DNA from: Rhizobium sophoriradicis
Lineage (GTDB): Bacteria; Pseudomonadota; Alphaproteobacteria; Rhizobiales; Rhizobiaceae
Assembly: GCF_003939025.1 (NCBI RefSeq)
Contig: NZ_RQIH01000003.1
Span: forward strand, 390,699 to 454,698
Length of the DNA stretch: 64,000 bases
Direction of reading: 5' to 3'
Positions within the stretch are counted from its first letter, which is position 1; every line of letters starts with the position of its first letter. The position numbers and the translations under genes were made by a program. Positions 17,251 through 27,322 of the stretch are shown here, piece after piece. Under the pieces are notes generated by a model. That model was not told where the DNA came from, did not search any database, and was given only the letters and a program-made list of their open reading frames with translations.

Positions 17251-17907
17251 TGTTTCTCACCATTGTTTGGACAATCTGGAATATTCGAAATGTGGCGAAG
17301 AAAAAATCGCGGTCGGGAACGTATATTCGAATAATGTCAGTAATTAGAAACAATCTCTCCGCGAATTTTTCGAAATTGCGCAGATAATCTCGCAGCATTC
17401 CAGAGCAATACTGTCTCTAAAAGGTCATTTCGGAAAGTTCTGCCTATCGCAGCTAAAACCTGAATTCTGCCGCAGAATGGGCCATTGACGTCAAACGACA
17501 TTGGATGACGTCGCATAGCGCCGTCACCACCCGCACGGCTTATAGTTCCACCGATAAACATAATACTTTCGGCGCAGACGGTAATACGTCGTCGATTTTG
17601 AGACTCACCGGATCAGGCCGTGGCGGAGATCGCACTCAGCTCCTCAAGATCGAGATCCCGCACCAGCTCGTGCAATGTCTCATCGTCCGATCTCTTGCCG
17701 TCTGCGTCATGCCAGCAGCGCGACGGAGGGCGGCAGTCCGAGCCTGTGGATCGAAAATCGATTCATCCCGGCCGGTTCCGGGCCATCATACCAGCCCGCA
17801 TTTGGCGGCTAGCCGTCAAGAAAAGTTTGCATCGGCGCGAATTTACTTGCCGTTCTCCAATGCGGCATATGTTTCTGCTTGTAAGCAAGCGGTATGAGCG
17901 GGGAACC
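17251..17907. other. Long intergenic region upstream of kup
   Basis: The part 17251-17470 is AT-rich for this genome and holds no gene. On the minus strand, a frame open from 17762 to a stop at 17613-17615 reads [19 protein letters not shown] near its end and looks protein-like. It has no ATG or GTG, so it may be a decayed small gene. The remainder is the kup upstream region; no riboswitch was recognised. Confidence 0.35.
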
Positions 17908-19809
17908 ATGACTTCAACACATGCAGACAAGACCGGTGACGCCGGCAGCCGGAGCGGCTTTGTCGGATTGGTCGTCGGCGCAATCGGCGTCGTTTACGGC
18001 GATATCGGCACCAGCCCGCTCTATGCCTTTCGCGAGGCGCTGAGGCCCTTTGCCGCCGATGGCATCCACGAGCCGGAGGTGATCGGCCTGATTTCGCTGA
18101 TGGTCTGGACGCTCACCGTCATCGTGACCTTCAAATATGTTCTGTTTCTTCTCAGGGCCGACAACGACGGCGAAGGCGGAACCCTCTCGCTTCTCGCCCT
18201 CCTGATGAAGAAAATGGGGCGAAACGTGCCGGTGCTGTTCTTCGCCGGGCTGATCGGCGCCGCCCTCTTCATCGGCGATGCGATGATCACGCCTGCCCTC
18301 TCGGTGATGTCGGCGCTGGAAGGCCTGAAATTGGTCACCCCGGCCTTCGCTGACTACGTCCCGCTCGCGTCGGCTGCGATCATGATCGTTCTCTTTGCCG
18401 TCCAGTCGAGAGGAACGGCCGCCGTCTCGATGTTTTTCGGGCCGATAACGGTCTTGTGGTTTCTGGCGATGGCGGTCGGCGGTGTGATCCATATCGGCGA
18501 CGACTGGAGAATTTTGGCCGCGCTCAATCCGCTCAACGCGCTCTCGTTCCTCGCCCATGCCGGAACCGTCGGCCTGATCGTGCTCGGCGCCGTCTTTCTG
18601 ACGGTGACGGGCGCCGAAGCACTCTATGCCGATCTCGGGCATTTCGGGCGCCGCCCGATCCAGACGGCATGGTTCGTGCTCGTCTTTCCGGCATTGCTCC
18701 TGAACTATCTCGGTCAAGGCGCTCTGGTTCTCGCCCATCCCGAAACGGCGACAAACCCGTTCTTTCTGATGTATCCCGATTGGGTCTTGCTGCCGGTGGT
18801 TATCTTGGCGACGATGGCAACGATTATCGCCAGCCAGGCCGTCATAACAGGCGCGTTTTCGCTCGCCCGTTCGGCGGTCCATCTCGGCTTCCTGCCGAGA
18901 CTGCGCATCAAATTCACCTCGGAGACCAACACCGGCCAGATCTATGTGCCGAGCGTCAATCTGCTGCTGCTGGTCGGCGTGTTGATGCTGATCTTTTCTT
19001 TCGGCGATTCGGAGTCACTGGCGACCGCCTACGGCATCTCGGTTACCGGTACCATGGTCATCTCGACGATGCTGGCCTTCCAGTTCCTGCGGGCCGTGTG
19101 GGGCTACTCCCTCATGCTCGCCACCGCCCTTCTGCTGCCGCTCTTCGCCATCGAAGTCATGTTCCTGGCGGCCAACCTGATGAAGATCCACGACGGCGGT
19201 TGGGTTCCGGTCGCCCTGGCGCTGGCGATCATGATTTTGATGTGGACATGGACCCGTGGGCAGGCCTACCTGAAGAGACTGCGGGCCAACAATGAGATCC
19301 CCCTCGATTCCTTCATCAAATCGATCGAGCGGAAGTCTGACCATGCGCCGGTCACCGTTTCGGGAACGGCGGTCTTTCTGACCAGTGTCCCCGACCGGAC
19401 GCCGAGTGTTCTGCTCCACAACCTCAAGCACAATCATGTGCTCCACGAACAGAACGTCATCCTGACCGTCTGGACCGAGGACGAGCCTTATGTCCCCGAC
19501 AGCAGACGCATCAAGATCAGCCAGCTTTCGCCGCGATTTGTCCGCCTGGACATCACCTTCGGCTTCATGGACGATCCGGATGTCACCAGGGCCTTGGCTC
19601 TCTGCCGGGAGGCGGGTTTCAAGTTCGAGATCATGAAGACCTCCTTCTATCTCGGTCGCCGCAACCTCGTCAGAACGCCGAACACCGGACTGCCCGGCTG
19701 GCAGGAACGGATCTTCATGGCGTTGGAAGGCTTTGCGATCGACCCGTCCGATTATTTCAACCTGCCGTCAAATCGCGTCGTCGAGCTCGGCGAACAGGTC
19801 GCCATCTGA
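17908..19809 (+). CDS. kup: Kup-type potassium uptake transporter
   Basis: Kup imports K+ with H+ across the inner membrane. The protein is 633 residues, the normal length. About twelve membrane helices span roughly residues 18-430, including the family signature [15 protein letters not shown] at the N-terminus, and [20 protein letters not shown] and YLGQGALVL further on. A cytoplasmic C-terminal domain follows ([26 protein letters not shown]). The ATG at 17908 is used because GGGGAA precedes it and the extension up to 17620 lacks family similarity. Rhizobia often carry several kup copies; which one this is cannot be told here. Confidence 0.95.
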   Translation: MTSTHADKTGDAGSRSGFVGLVVGAIGVVYGDIGTSPLYAFREALRPFAADGIHEPEVIGLISLMVWTLTVIVTFKYVLFLLRADNDGEGGTLSLLALLMKKMGRNVPVLFFAGLIGAALFIGDAMITPALSVMSALEGLKLVTPAFADYVPLASAAIMIVLFAVQSRGTAAVSMFFGPITVLWFLAMAVGGVIHIGDDWRILAALNPLNALSFLAHAGTVGLIVLGAVFLTVTGAEALYADLGHFGRRPIQTAWFVLVFPALLLNYLGQGALVLAHPETATNPFFLMYPDWVLLPVVILATMATIIASQAVITGAFSLARSAVHLGFLPRLRIKFTSETNTGQIYVPSVNLLLLVGVLMLIFSFGDSESLATAYGISVTGTMVISTMLAFQFLRAVWGYSLMLATALLLPLFAIEVMFLAANLMKIHDGGWVPVALALAIMILMWTWTRGQAYLKRLRANNEIPLDSFIKSIERKSDHAPVTVSGTAVFLTSVPDRTPSVLLHNLKHNHVLHEQNVILTVWTEDEPYVPDSRRIKISQLSPRFVRLDITFGFMDDPDVTRALALCREAGFKFEIMKTSFYLGRRNLVRTPNTGLPGWQERIFMALEGFAIDPSDYFNLPSNRVVELGEQVAI

Positions 19810-19908
19810 GGTGCGAGGATCGTCTCGCTGCCGTCGATCATTGCCGGGATTTAACTCGAAATCCCGGTCCATTCGCTTTACACGCTCTTCTGCGGCAAGG
19901 GAGGACAG

Positions 19909-20685
19909 ATGAAGAGGCGGACCCTTATGCTTGGCGGTGCGACCATTGTCGCATCATCCGTCGCTGCGGCCGCATTCTGGCCGCGGCGACATATCGCCGT
20001 GGCCGCCAGGACATTCGACTGGAAGGGCACTGATTTCCTCAGCGGCGGCACACGGTCCGTCGCATTGGAAAAGCTGCCCGCGCCGCTCTTCCGGACGCGC
20101 CCGAATTGCGTCGCGACCGTCGCCCAGACCCTTGGCCCCTGCCATGTCAACGACATCCCGGAGCGTCAGGACGTCACCGAAGGAAAGGCCGGGCTGCCCT
20201 TGCGGCTGGCCGTCCGCATTGTCCATGCAGCCGATTGCCGACCGGTCGAAAACGCCGATATCGACATCTGGCATACCGATCACCGCGGCATCTATTCCGG
20301 CCGGGAAGCGGCTGACATGTGTACGCTCGACGATGCCGAGGCGATAAGCGGGCTTGCCTTCCGCGGCCGCCAGCTGACGGACGCGGCCGGGCAGGCAAGC
20401 TTTTTGACCGTCTATCCCGGGTGGTACAAGGGCCGCACGCCGCATGTCCACTGCCGCATCCTTGTCGAAGGCAGGGAACTTCTCGTCAGCCAGATCTATT
20501 TAGACGATGCGCTGAGCGACATCGTCTATGGCGGGCATCCCGACTATCGCCAACGCCCTCCCCGCGATACCCGCAACGATGAGGACGGCCTCATTCCGCG
20601 GGACGCTGTCGATTACATATTCGATTTTGAAAAGCTCGATGGCGGCGTGCTTTCCGCCACGATTACCATCGGCCTTTCCGCCTGA
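19909..20685 (+). CDS. Intradiol ring-cleavage dioxygenase-family protein with Tat/Sec-like signal
   Basis: The 258-residue protein has an N-terminal MKRRTLMLGGATIVASSVAA segment that resembles a Tat-type or anchor signal. The dioxygenase domain follows, with DIWHTDHRGIYSG (first iron Tyr), PGWYKGRTPHVHCRIL (second Tyr and two His) and a preceding TLGPCHVNDIPERQD. The family contains protocatechuate 3,4-dioxygenase beta chains, but exported single-chain members like this one are poorly characterised. GGGAGG precedes the start. It sits alone between kup and a small hypothetical gene. Confidence 0.85.
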   Translation: MKRRTLMLGGATIVASSVAAAAFWPRRHIAVAARTFDWKGTDFLSGGTRSVALEKLPAPLFRTRPNCVATVAQTLGPCHVNDIPERQDVTEGKAGLPLRLAVRIVHAADCRPVENADIDIWHTDHRGIYSGREAADMCTLDDAEAISGLAFRGRQLTDAAGQASFLTVYPGWYKGRTPHVHCRILVEGRELLVSQIYLDDALSDIVYGGHPDYRQRPPRDTRNDEDGLIPRDAVDYIFDFEKLDGGVLSATITIGLSA

Positions 20686-20900
20686 GCTGACAGGAGCGAG
20701 AAACTTTCCTGCATCAGCGATGAAACCAGAAGCAGCATTTCTGCGTACTACCTCTCGACAGCAGCACCTCACCAGGCATGTCTCGTAAAAGTGTGCAACG
20801 GTTTTGCGATAAAGACATGCGTGAAAACAAGACCTGAAGCGTGCCAAGCGAATCTGAAAGATCGCGACACGCTTTAGATTGAGGCAGCGAGGGATGACGC

Positions 20901-21182
20901 ATGATCAGAAAAGAAGGCATCGCTCCCATTGCCAGGCATGCCGCCGAACAGGGGCTGGCCAGGCTGATGATGAGATTGCCGGCCACGCGGGCGACGATCC
21001 GTGCCGCCGCAGCGAGCCGGCCCCATCTCTACGAATTGTGCGGCGCCTATGGCGAAGCCTGCTCCGTCCTCGACCGCATGCGCAAGGATAGATCGGCCGA
21101 TCCTGCCATCATCGCTGAATATGAGATCATTTGTGCGGAAATCGAAGCCGACGTCTTGCGGAGCCTGTTCGGCGACCGCTGA
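20901..21182 (+). CDS. Small hypothetical helical protein
   Basis: The 93-residue protein begins MIRKEGIAPIARHAAEQG and appears entirely alpha-helical, with two Cys residues (ELCGAYGEAC and YEIICAEIEAD). GAGGGATGACGC precedes the ATG. I do not recognise a family. It ends 40 bases before the palindromic repeat at 21222, which may terminate it. Confidence 0.6.
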   Translation: MIRKEGIAPIARHAAEQGLARLMMRLPATRATIRAAAASRPHLYELCGAYGEACSVLDRMRKDRSADPAIIAEYEIICAEIEADVLRSLFGDR

Positions 21183-21221
21183 GTGTCCTGCCGCTACGGC
21201 ATCTAGAACCCTTTAATGTAG

Positions 21222-21264
21222 AACAGGATTCAGATTTTAGGCCGACCGGGCCTAAAATCATCCT
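21222..21264. repeat. Interspersed palindrome, copy 2 (inverted relative to 332-377)
   Basis: The arms GATTTTAGGC/GCCTAAAATC and the flanks are the reverse complement of copy 1, with one central base different. It lies between two convergent genes, 40 bases from one stop and 30 from the other, so a bidirectional terminator role is plausible. Confidence 0.7.
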
Positions 21265-21293
21265 AGTCGTAGCGGCGATGGGACCGGCTACCC

Positions 21294-22763
21294 TCAGTGC
21301 AGCATGCCGTCTTGCAGGATGGAGACGATCGGCGCGTCAGCTTGTGAATGATGAAACGGCTGAGCTGCGATCTCTTGATGGAAAATTCCGCTGCCGTTTT
21401 CCGGGCCGACGAGATCGGCAGCTTCGATCGTGACGCCGTGATCGCCGTTGCCAAGGGCCGGCCCGTGCTTTTCGAAGGCCGCCTGGCCGAAATGACGCAG
21501 CAGCAAGGTTCCATCCGACACGCCGTTTTCTCCAACAGGATCGTCGTGCTGGGCGCCCGCCTTGTCTGATGCGGTTTTGTCGGCGCTGAGTTTCAGGCCG
21601 TCATGGGATGTGAGCCCGGTGTCCGACACGAGGTTGATGCTGGCATCCGTGGCGGCCAGACTGTCGGCGCTTGCAAGTGTGACACCACCTTCTTCGATGG
21701 TCGTATTGTCGCTGACGGGAAAGGTGCCTGCGGCAATGATCGAGGGGGAGATGCTGAAAGGCGTGACATCGCTCGCAATGAAATTGTCGTGGAAGGATCC
21801 AGATGCGGGTCGGTCGACCTTCAGCGCCGCCTGCGTCAGGTCATCGAACAGGTTGCCGTAAATATCGATGCCCTCACGAACATAGGTCGTCGTGCCGGCT
21901 GCGCTGACCGACACGCCCCACACGCCGTCATGGATATAGTTGCCGGAGATATCGTAGTTGCGGGTATCGCCCTGGTCACCCAGGCCGATGGCGTAAGACC
22001 AGCTGTAGCCGCCATAGCCGGAGATATCATTGTCATGGATGGCGACATTGGTGCCGGCCTGCGCGCTGATCCCGAAGCCGCCGCCGATAATCGTATTTCC
22101 CTCGATCACCGCATCCACTGGCCGCACCAGCGTCAGCACGCCTTTTGGCGTCACCGCCCCGGTCTGATCAAAAGTATTGCCGCTGATGACGATGTTTTTG
22201 CTGTCGTTTAGTTGCACGGCATCCGCCGCGGTGCCGTGGGCGTTGGTGACAGTATTGTTGAGAAGAGTGACGCCGTTGATCTTCTCGATCCAGATGCCGT
22301 CGCCGTTGACGTCGTTGATGGTGCTGTTTTCGATGGTGATGTTCGAGCCGGTCCGGAAGGTGATCGAACCGGATTTGGACAATCCGGTGTGGTCAACCTC
22401 GACATTGCGCACGGTCCAATTTGAGACATAACCGGCGTAGATAGCCGCGCCCGATGTGTCGGAGATAGCGATGTTCTCGATGACGATGTTCGACGCATAG
22501 AGGCTGTGAATGCCGTCATTGGGGCTATGGATGACGGGGGCGTCGCCGATGCCGTAGCTGCCGATGGTGATCGGGGCATCGACAGTGCCGGAATATTTCA
22601 GGTCGAGCTGATCGTTGAACACGCTTCCGGCTGCGAGCAGGACACTGTCGCCAGGCTGCAGCTTCAGGCTTTCCACCGCCGAGAACGACGCAAAGGGCGC
22701 GTCCTCGCTGGTACCGGCGTTTGTGTTCGCGCCAGTCGCTGAATTCACATAATAAATTGTCAT
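21294..22763 (-). CDS. Right-handed beta-helix protein, paralogue A
   Basis: The 489-residue protein opens with MTIYYVNSATGANTNAGTSE and the DUF1565-like PFASFSAVESLKLQPGDSVL. It continues as a pectate-lyase-type right-handed parallel beta-helix with many short strand repeats (IVIENIAISD, ITIENSTIND, IVISGNTFD, NVAIHDNDISG). Such folds bind or cleave acidic polysaccharides. There is no signal peptide, so a type I secretion route is possible, but no RTX nonapeptides are visible. The C-terminal ~75 residues align only loosely with paralogue B (23143-24636) and seem eroded. ATG 22763 follows AAGGCGAT. Confidence 0.8.
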   Translation of the reverse strand: MTIYYVNSATGANTNAGTSEDAPFASFSAVESLKLQPGDSVLLAAGSVFNDQLDLKYSGTVDAPITIGSYGIGDAPVIHSPNDGIHSLYASNIVIENIAISDTSGAAIYAGYVSNWTVRNVEVDHTGLSKSGSITFRTGSNITIENSTINDVNGDGIWIEKINGVTLLNNTVTNAHGTAADAVQLNDSKNIVISGNTFDQTGAVTPKGVLTLVRPVDAVIEGNTIIGGGFGISAQAGTNVAIHDNDISGYGGYSWSYAIGLGDQGDTRNYDISGNYIHDGVWGVSVSAAGTTTYVREGIDIYGNLFDDLTQAALKVDRPASGSFHDNFIASDVTPFSISPSIIAAGTFPVSDNTTIEEGGVTLASADSLAATDASINLVSDTGLTSHDGLKLSADKTASDKAGAQHDDPVGENGVSDGTLLLRHFGQAAFEKHGPALGNGDHGVTIEAADLVGPENGSGIFHQEIAAQPFHHSQADAPIVSILQDGMLH

Positions 22764-23142
22764 ATCGCCTTGTTCTCGCATTGTCGCTCAGCCGTCTCAA
22801 ACGGCTGCAGCGCGTGGATCGGATGCGGTCGGGGGCTGAGGCCATATAGGATGGCGTTCGATTGCCGTTATGGCGGCGACAGGCAATGGGCCTGCCTCGC
22901 TCCCGAGATGTGCCTGGCGGTGGCTACATCCCAAGGAATACAACTTTTAAGAAAATAATCCAGAAAACAACGACTGAAAGGTGAACGAACGGTAACGCCA
23001 CGTCTGACAATTTACGTTACGGGAGTTGGACAATATACCGACGAGCGCTCGCTGGCCGAACAGCGACGGCGGCTGGGGGAGGCGCCCGTCCAGGGCGCCT
23101 CTGCGTCAGGTCGGAGAGAGATCGGGCTGGATAGCCCACCCC
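22764..23142. other. Intergenic region between beta-helix paralogues
   Basis: No gene is seen. It holds the upstream region of paralogue A and, near the right end, the hairpin at 23079-23101 downstream of paralogue B. Confidence 0.4.
23079..23101 (-). terminator. GC-rich hairpin after beta-helix paralogue B
   Basis: GAGGCGCCC and GGGCGCCTC are perfect 9-base arms with a 5-base loop, 42 bases beyond the stop of paralogue B. No T-run follows in the leftward direction, so it would be an atypical terminator or an mRNA 3'-end stabiliser. Confidence 0.4.
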
Positions 23143-24636
23143 TCAGCTCAGCAGGCCATCCATATGGATGAAGACGGTCAGCGTATCCCAGTCCTTATGC
23201 TGCGAGGTGCCATCGTTGACCCCGTAGCTGAAGGTTTCGCTCACATGTCCGTCATGATCGGCAGGCAGCTTCGTCTCATCGAGCGTATAGGCATAGCTGC
23301 CATCCCGGTCGACATGGATAGTGCCGTATTCCCCGGTCAGGGTCAGGCCGTGCTTGCCGACGCTTTCGTCGCCGAAGCGGCGAAGCGCCAGGGTTCCATT
23401 GTCGGAGCTGTCGTTTTCCAGGAGATTGCCGCGATGGGCCTCGCCCGTATCCGTGAAGATCTTCAAATTGTCATGAACCGCGACAACCGCCGGATCCGCC
23501 ATCGCGTCCGTCGTTGCCGCCGCCGTGGTGGCAGTCGTTGCCAGCGCCGTCTCGACATTGGCGACTGTATGGTTGTTGCTGATGGAAAAGGTACGCGCGT
23601 CGGCGACGGCAGGCGACATGCTGTAGACGTCGACGCCGCTTTCGATCGTATTGTTGTAGAATGAGCCGGATGCCGGCCGGTCGACTTTCAGCGCCGACTG
23701 CGTGAGGTCGTCGAAGACATTGTCATGGACCTTGATACCGCTGCGGACATAGCTCGTGCCGTCGACGGGAGCGGTGACGACCACGCCCCACGCCCCGTCA
23801 TGAATATGGTTGCCTGCTATATCGTAATCTCTGCTATTACCCTGATCGCCGAGACCGATGGCGAACGACCAGCTGTAACCGTGAAAGCCCGATATGTCGT
23901 TGTCGCGGATGGCGACATTCTTGCCCGCGGGGGCGCTGATGCCGAAGCCGCCGCCGGTCAGCGTATTGTCCTCGATCACTGCATTGGTGGCTCGCACCAG
24001 CGCTATGACGCCTTTCGAACTATCGGCTTGCGTCTGATCGAGATGATTGCCCTGGATCAGAATATTGCTGCTGTCGTTCACCTGGACGGCATCGGCCCTG
24101 GCGCCATGGCTGTTGGTCACCGTATTGTTGAGGAGTTTGACGCCATCGACCTTTTCGATCCAGATGCCGTCGCCTTTGACGCCCGAGATCTTGCTGTCTT
24201 CGATCGTGATGTTCTTGCTGCTGCGAAAGGTCACCGAACCTGCTTCGGCCGACGATCCCGCCTTGTCGATCTCGACGTTGCGCACCGTCCAATTCGAGAC
24301 ATTGCCGCCATAGATGGCCGCACCGCCAGTGTTTGATATCTTGAGGTTCTCGATGACGATGTTCGAGGCGTAAAGACTGTGGACGCCGTCATTGCCCCCA
24401 TGAATGACAGGCGCCGCGCCCGTGCCGTAACTGCCGATCTTGATCGGCGCATCGGCGCTGCCGGAATATTTGATATCGAACTGCTCGTTGAACACGCTCC
24501 CCTTGGCGAGAAGCACGCTGTCGCCCGGTTTCAGCGTCAAGGATTCAACTTTGGACAAAGTCGCAAAAGCCGAGTTCTGGCCCGTTCCGCTGTTGCGGTC
24601 GGAACCAGTCGCTGAGTTCACATAGTAGATTGTCAT
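23143..24636 (-). CDS. Right-handed beta-helix protein, paralogue B, with VCBS/cadherin-like tail
   Basis: The 497-residue protein shares most of its length with paralogue A: the opening MTIYYVNSATGSDRNSGTGQ, the helix repeats, and WTVRNVEIDKAG. After an Ala/Thr linker (ALATTATTAAATTDA) it ends in a VCBS/cadherin-like module (NDSSDNGTLALRRFG, YGTIHVDRDGSYAYTLDE, ETFSYGVNDGTSQHKDWDTL). This module is common on surface or type I-secreted proteins. A carbohydrate-active or matrix-binding role is inferred. ATG 24636 is used; a long upstream extension is unsupported. Confidence 0.82.
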   Translation of the reverse strand: MTIYYVNSATGSDRNSGTGQNSAFATLSKVESLTLKPGDSVLLAKGSVFNEQFDIKYSGSADAPIKIGSYGTGAAPVIHGGNDGVHSLYASNIVIENLKISNTGGAAIYGGNVSNWTVRNVEIDKAGSSAEAGSVTFRSSKNITIEDSKISGVKGDGIWIEKVDGVKLLNNTVTNSHGARADAVQVNDSSNILIQGNHLDQTQADSSKGVIALVRATNAVIEDNTLTGGGFGISAPAGKNVAIRDNDISGFHGYSWSFAIGLGDQGNSRDYDIAGNHIHDGAWGVVVTAPVDGTSYVRSGIKVHDNVFDDLTQSALKVDRPASGSFYNNTIESGVDVYSMSPAVADARTFSISNNHTVANVETALATTATTAAATTDAMADPAVVAVHDNLKIFTDTGEAHRGNLLENDSSDNGTLALRRFGDESVGKHGLTLTGEYGTIHVDRDGSYAYTLDETKLPADHDGHVSETFSYGVNDGTSQHKDWDTLTVFIHMDGLLS

Positions 24637-24966
24637 ATCGCCATGTTGCCCTGTTCGTCGGATCGCTATGTCGCCGCGCGATCGGCCGGGGTCGGCTGAT
24701 CGGAACGCGGCGGGGCAACCGTCCATGGCAAGAAGGCGAGAAGATGTTGTCAATGCGGCAGCGAGAAGGTCCTTCCGCTTTCTTCCCCAGTCAATCGGCC
24801 GAATGTCGGCCAGGTCGAGATAGCTGCAACCCAGGCCGAGAAATCAACGACTTCGGGGCGAATAAATCGCGGTTGTAACGCCGCCGGTCTACCTCGTTCG
24901 GACTACGCAAGCAGGTGATTCGCCCTAAGGGAAGGCTGGCGCGAGCGACAGACAATGAGGAGCACC
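24637..24966. other. Intergenic region, nothing recognised
   Basis: It contains the upstream DNA of beta-helix paralogue B and the end of the efflux operon. No gene, repeat or clear hairpin was seen. Confidence 0.35.
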
Positions 24967-26178
24967 CTACCCCCTCGCCCGCAACGCCGCACGCAGTGGC
25001 AGCTGCGCGGCCGCCAGCGCCGGCAGGGCGCCGCCGATCATGCCGACCGCGAGCCCGAGCAGCCCGGCAGTCAAGATCACATCAGGCGTAACCTCGAGCT
25101 GGAAAGCCATCTTGGTGTGGTTGGCGCCCATCGTGCTTGCCTGCCAACCGTCGAAAGCCAGCCTCGAGGCGAGGACGCCGAGGCCGGCGCCCGCCAGCGA
25201 GAGCAGGACCGCCTCCACCCAGCTCGCCGCGAAAATCGGCAGCCGGGCGAAACCGAGGAGGCGCAGAGTAGCGATCTCGACGCTACGGTCGGAGACCGAG
25301 CTCATCATCGTATTAAAGGCGCCCGCCGTCGCTCCGATCGCCATCAACAGGGCAATCGGCCAGCCGAACACTCGGATGAGGCTCGCGGTCCGCTCGGCCT
25401 GGCCGGCATAGAAATCGATCTCCGAGACGGCGGCGAGCGGCGTGCCGGGCAAGGACGACAGGCGATCGCGCAAGGCCGCCAGTGCTGTTGAGGGATCGCC
25501 TCCGCCATCGAGCCGCACCCGCAGGCTCTGCACCTGCCCGTGCTGGTCGAAGGCCGACTGCACCGGCTCCAGATCCGCCCAAAACTCGGATTCAAAAGCG
25601 CTGCCGTCCGACGTGAACTGCCCGACGACCCTCCAGTCGAGCGCACCGAGCCGGATCGTGTCGCCGACCGCAAAGCCGGGGAAGGTGTCCGCGATGCGGT
25701 CGCCGACAACGATCTCGCGCGCACCCGGCGAAAACAGCCGCCCTTGCGAGAGCCGCGCGCGCTCGCGCAAGGCAGGGCCGGTCACGTCCATGCCCCTCAA
25801 AGACAGCGTCTGCTCCGTGCCGTCGCCTTGCCTGACATCGACGGGCACGACGGTTTCGCGCGACAAAGCCGGCTCGCCTGCTCCGTTGCGAGCAATCCCG
25901 GTATGGCCGCTCATGGCGGCAAGGCTGCGGATTGCTTCGGCCGGCACCTCCGAGCCCGTCTCCTGGTTGGTGCCGCCGCCGAGAACGATGGCGATATCGG
26001 GCGAGCCGGCGCCGGCAAGCGCGGCCTCGAAGCCGCGCGCCATCGCCAGAAAGCCCGCCAACACCGCCACGACGAGGGTGACCGACAGCACCATCGACAG
26101 CGAGATCGCGAGCCGCCGGGGCAGACTGCCGAGATTGACTCTGATCATGAGAAAGATCTGCTTGAGCGCTGACGACAT
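24967..26178 (-). CDS. FtsX-like ABC transporter permease (second permease)
   Basis: The 403-residue permease is of the MacB/LolC-E type. One N-terminal helix (AISLSMVLSVTLVVAVLAGF) precedes a large periplasmic domain of about 200 residues. Three C-terminal helices form the FtsX domain (IRVFGWPIALLMAIGATAGA, SVEIATLRLLGFARLPIFA, and a final Gly/Ala/Leu-rich helix). It is the last gene of a leftward four-gene operon, with a 4-base gap after the upstream permease. The two different permeases would pair with the single ATPase at 27319. Confidence 0.88.
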   Translation of the reverse strand: MSSALKQIFLMIRVNLGSLPRRLAISLSMVLSVTLVVAVLAGFLAMARGFEAALAGAGSPDIAIVLGGGTNQETGSEVPAEAIRSLAAMSGHTGIARNGAGEPALSRETVVPVDVRQGDGTEQTLSLRGMDVTGPALRERARLSQGRLFSPGAREIVVGDRIADTFPGFAVGDTIRLGALDWRVVGQFTSDGSAFESEFWADLEPVQSAFDQHGQVQSLRVRLDGGGDPSTALAALRDRLSSLPGTPLAAVSEIDFYAGQAERTASLIRVFGWPIALLMAIGATAGAFNTMMSSVSDRSVEIATLRLLGFARLPIFAASWVEAVLLSLAGAGLGVLASRLAFDGWQASTMGANHTKMAFQLEVTPDVILTAGLLGLAVGMIGGALPALAAAQLPLRAALRARG

Positions 26179-26182
26179 TGGA

Positions 26183-27322
26183 CTATCTCGTTCTGAAGGC
26201 GTTGATGATCGGCAGGCGCATGGCGCTGATCGCAGGCAACAGCCCGGTCAGCAGGCCGAGCCCCGCGATGATGGCGAAAGATTTGATGAGAAGGGTCGCG
26301 CCGAAAACGAGGCCGAATTCCGGCCCGATCGAAAGCGTCGCGAGCTTGGCGAGAAGGAGCCCCCCTGCGCCGCCGAGAACGAAGATGAACAGCGTCTCGC
26401 CGACGACAAGCGCCATGATCCGCCCACTGGAAAAGCCGAGCACCTTCATAACGCCGATCTCGAAACGACGCTCGCGCACGGCAAACAGCATGGTGTTGAT
26501 CGCGATCATCAGGATGGTGACGAAGGCCGCACCGACGACGAGGCTGACGATGAGGCGGACATCGGCGAGTTGCCTGAGAAACGCCTCGAGGAATTGCTTT
26601 TCCGATTGCGTCCTTGTTTGCGCCGCCGAATTGGCGAACAGAGCGTCGATCCGCGCCGCCAGTATGCCTGGCGACACGCCCGGGCGCGGACGCACCACGA
26701 AGGCGTCGACCGTATCCTTGTCGCGCGCACGCGCGGCATTGAGCGCGTCATAGCGAGCCAGCATGAAATAGGTGTCGGTGCCGGCATCGCCGCCCTCGAA
26801 GATGCCGGCGATGGTGAAGTTCCAGTTCCGGCTGCCGTCGGCCCTGGTCAGTTGGCCGGTAAAGCCGATGCGCTGGCCGACCGACCAGCCCTGAGCCTCC
26901 GCCAGCGCCCTGCCGACCAACACGCGGTCGCCGCCCTCTTCGAGCGCCGCGGTCAGCTCCGGCGTCAGCCCGAGTTCTTCGCCGTTGGCCGCCGCAATGG
27001 CCTGCGGCTCGACGGCGCTGACGACAACCACATTCTTCTCGACCTCGACGAAGCCCCGCATGCGCGCGGTATAGGCGACGGCGGCGACATCGTCCTCCGC
27101 GGCGATCCGGCTGAGATAAGCAAGCGGCAGCGGCAGCCCGCGGCCTGCCTTGTTGAAGACGCCGAGCAGGTTGTCGCTGGCGCCCGCCGCTCCCTGGCTG
27201 CCGGCAACGAAGCTCGCCGTCAGCCCGTAGATCAGGAAGGCGACGCCGATCGAAAACATCAGCAGGATAGCGCGCAGCCGCTTGCGCCAGGCATTGCGCC
27301 GCATGAGCTCGAAGAAGGTCAT
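26183..27322 (-). CDS. FtsX-like ABC transporter permease (first permease)
   Basis: The 379-residue protein has the MacB-like layout: N-terminal helix (AILLMFSIGVAFLIYGLTAS), periplasmic domain, then three helices including VREREFEIGV-type sequence (AVRERRFEIGVMKVLGFSSG). The start codon overlaps the end of the ATPase gene by 4 bases (ATGA), indicating translational coupling. It probably forms a heterodimer with the permease at 24967. Confidence 0.88.
   Translation of the reverse strand: MTFFELMRRNAWRKRLRAILLMFSIGVAFLIYGLTASFVAGSQGAAGASDNLLGVFNKAGRGLPLPLAYLSRIAAEDDVAAVAYTARMRGFVEVEKNVVVVSAVEPQAIAAANGEELGLTPELTAALEEGGDRVLVGRALAEAQGWSVGQRIGFTGQLTRADGSRNWNFTIAGIFEGGDAGTDTYFMLARYDALNAARARDKDTVDAFVVRPRPGVSPGILAARIDALFANSAAQTRTQSEKQFLEAFLRQLADVRLIVSLVVGAAFVTILMIAINTMLFAVRERRFEIGVMKVLGFSSGRIMALVVGETLFIFVLGGAGGLLLAKLATLSIGPEFGLVFGATLLIKSFAIIAGLGLLTGLLPAISAMRLPIINAFRTR

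Noticed and set aside
17613..17765. Minus-strand frame ending [10 protein letters not shown]
   Set aside because: It looks protein-like, but no ATG or GTG and no ribosome site exist, so it is mentioned only as possible decay in the intergenic entry.
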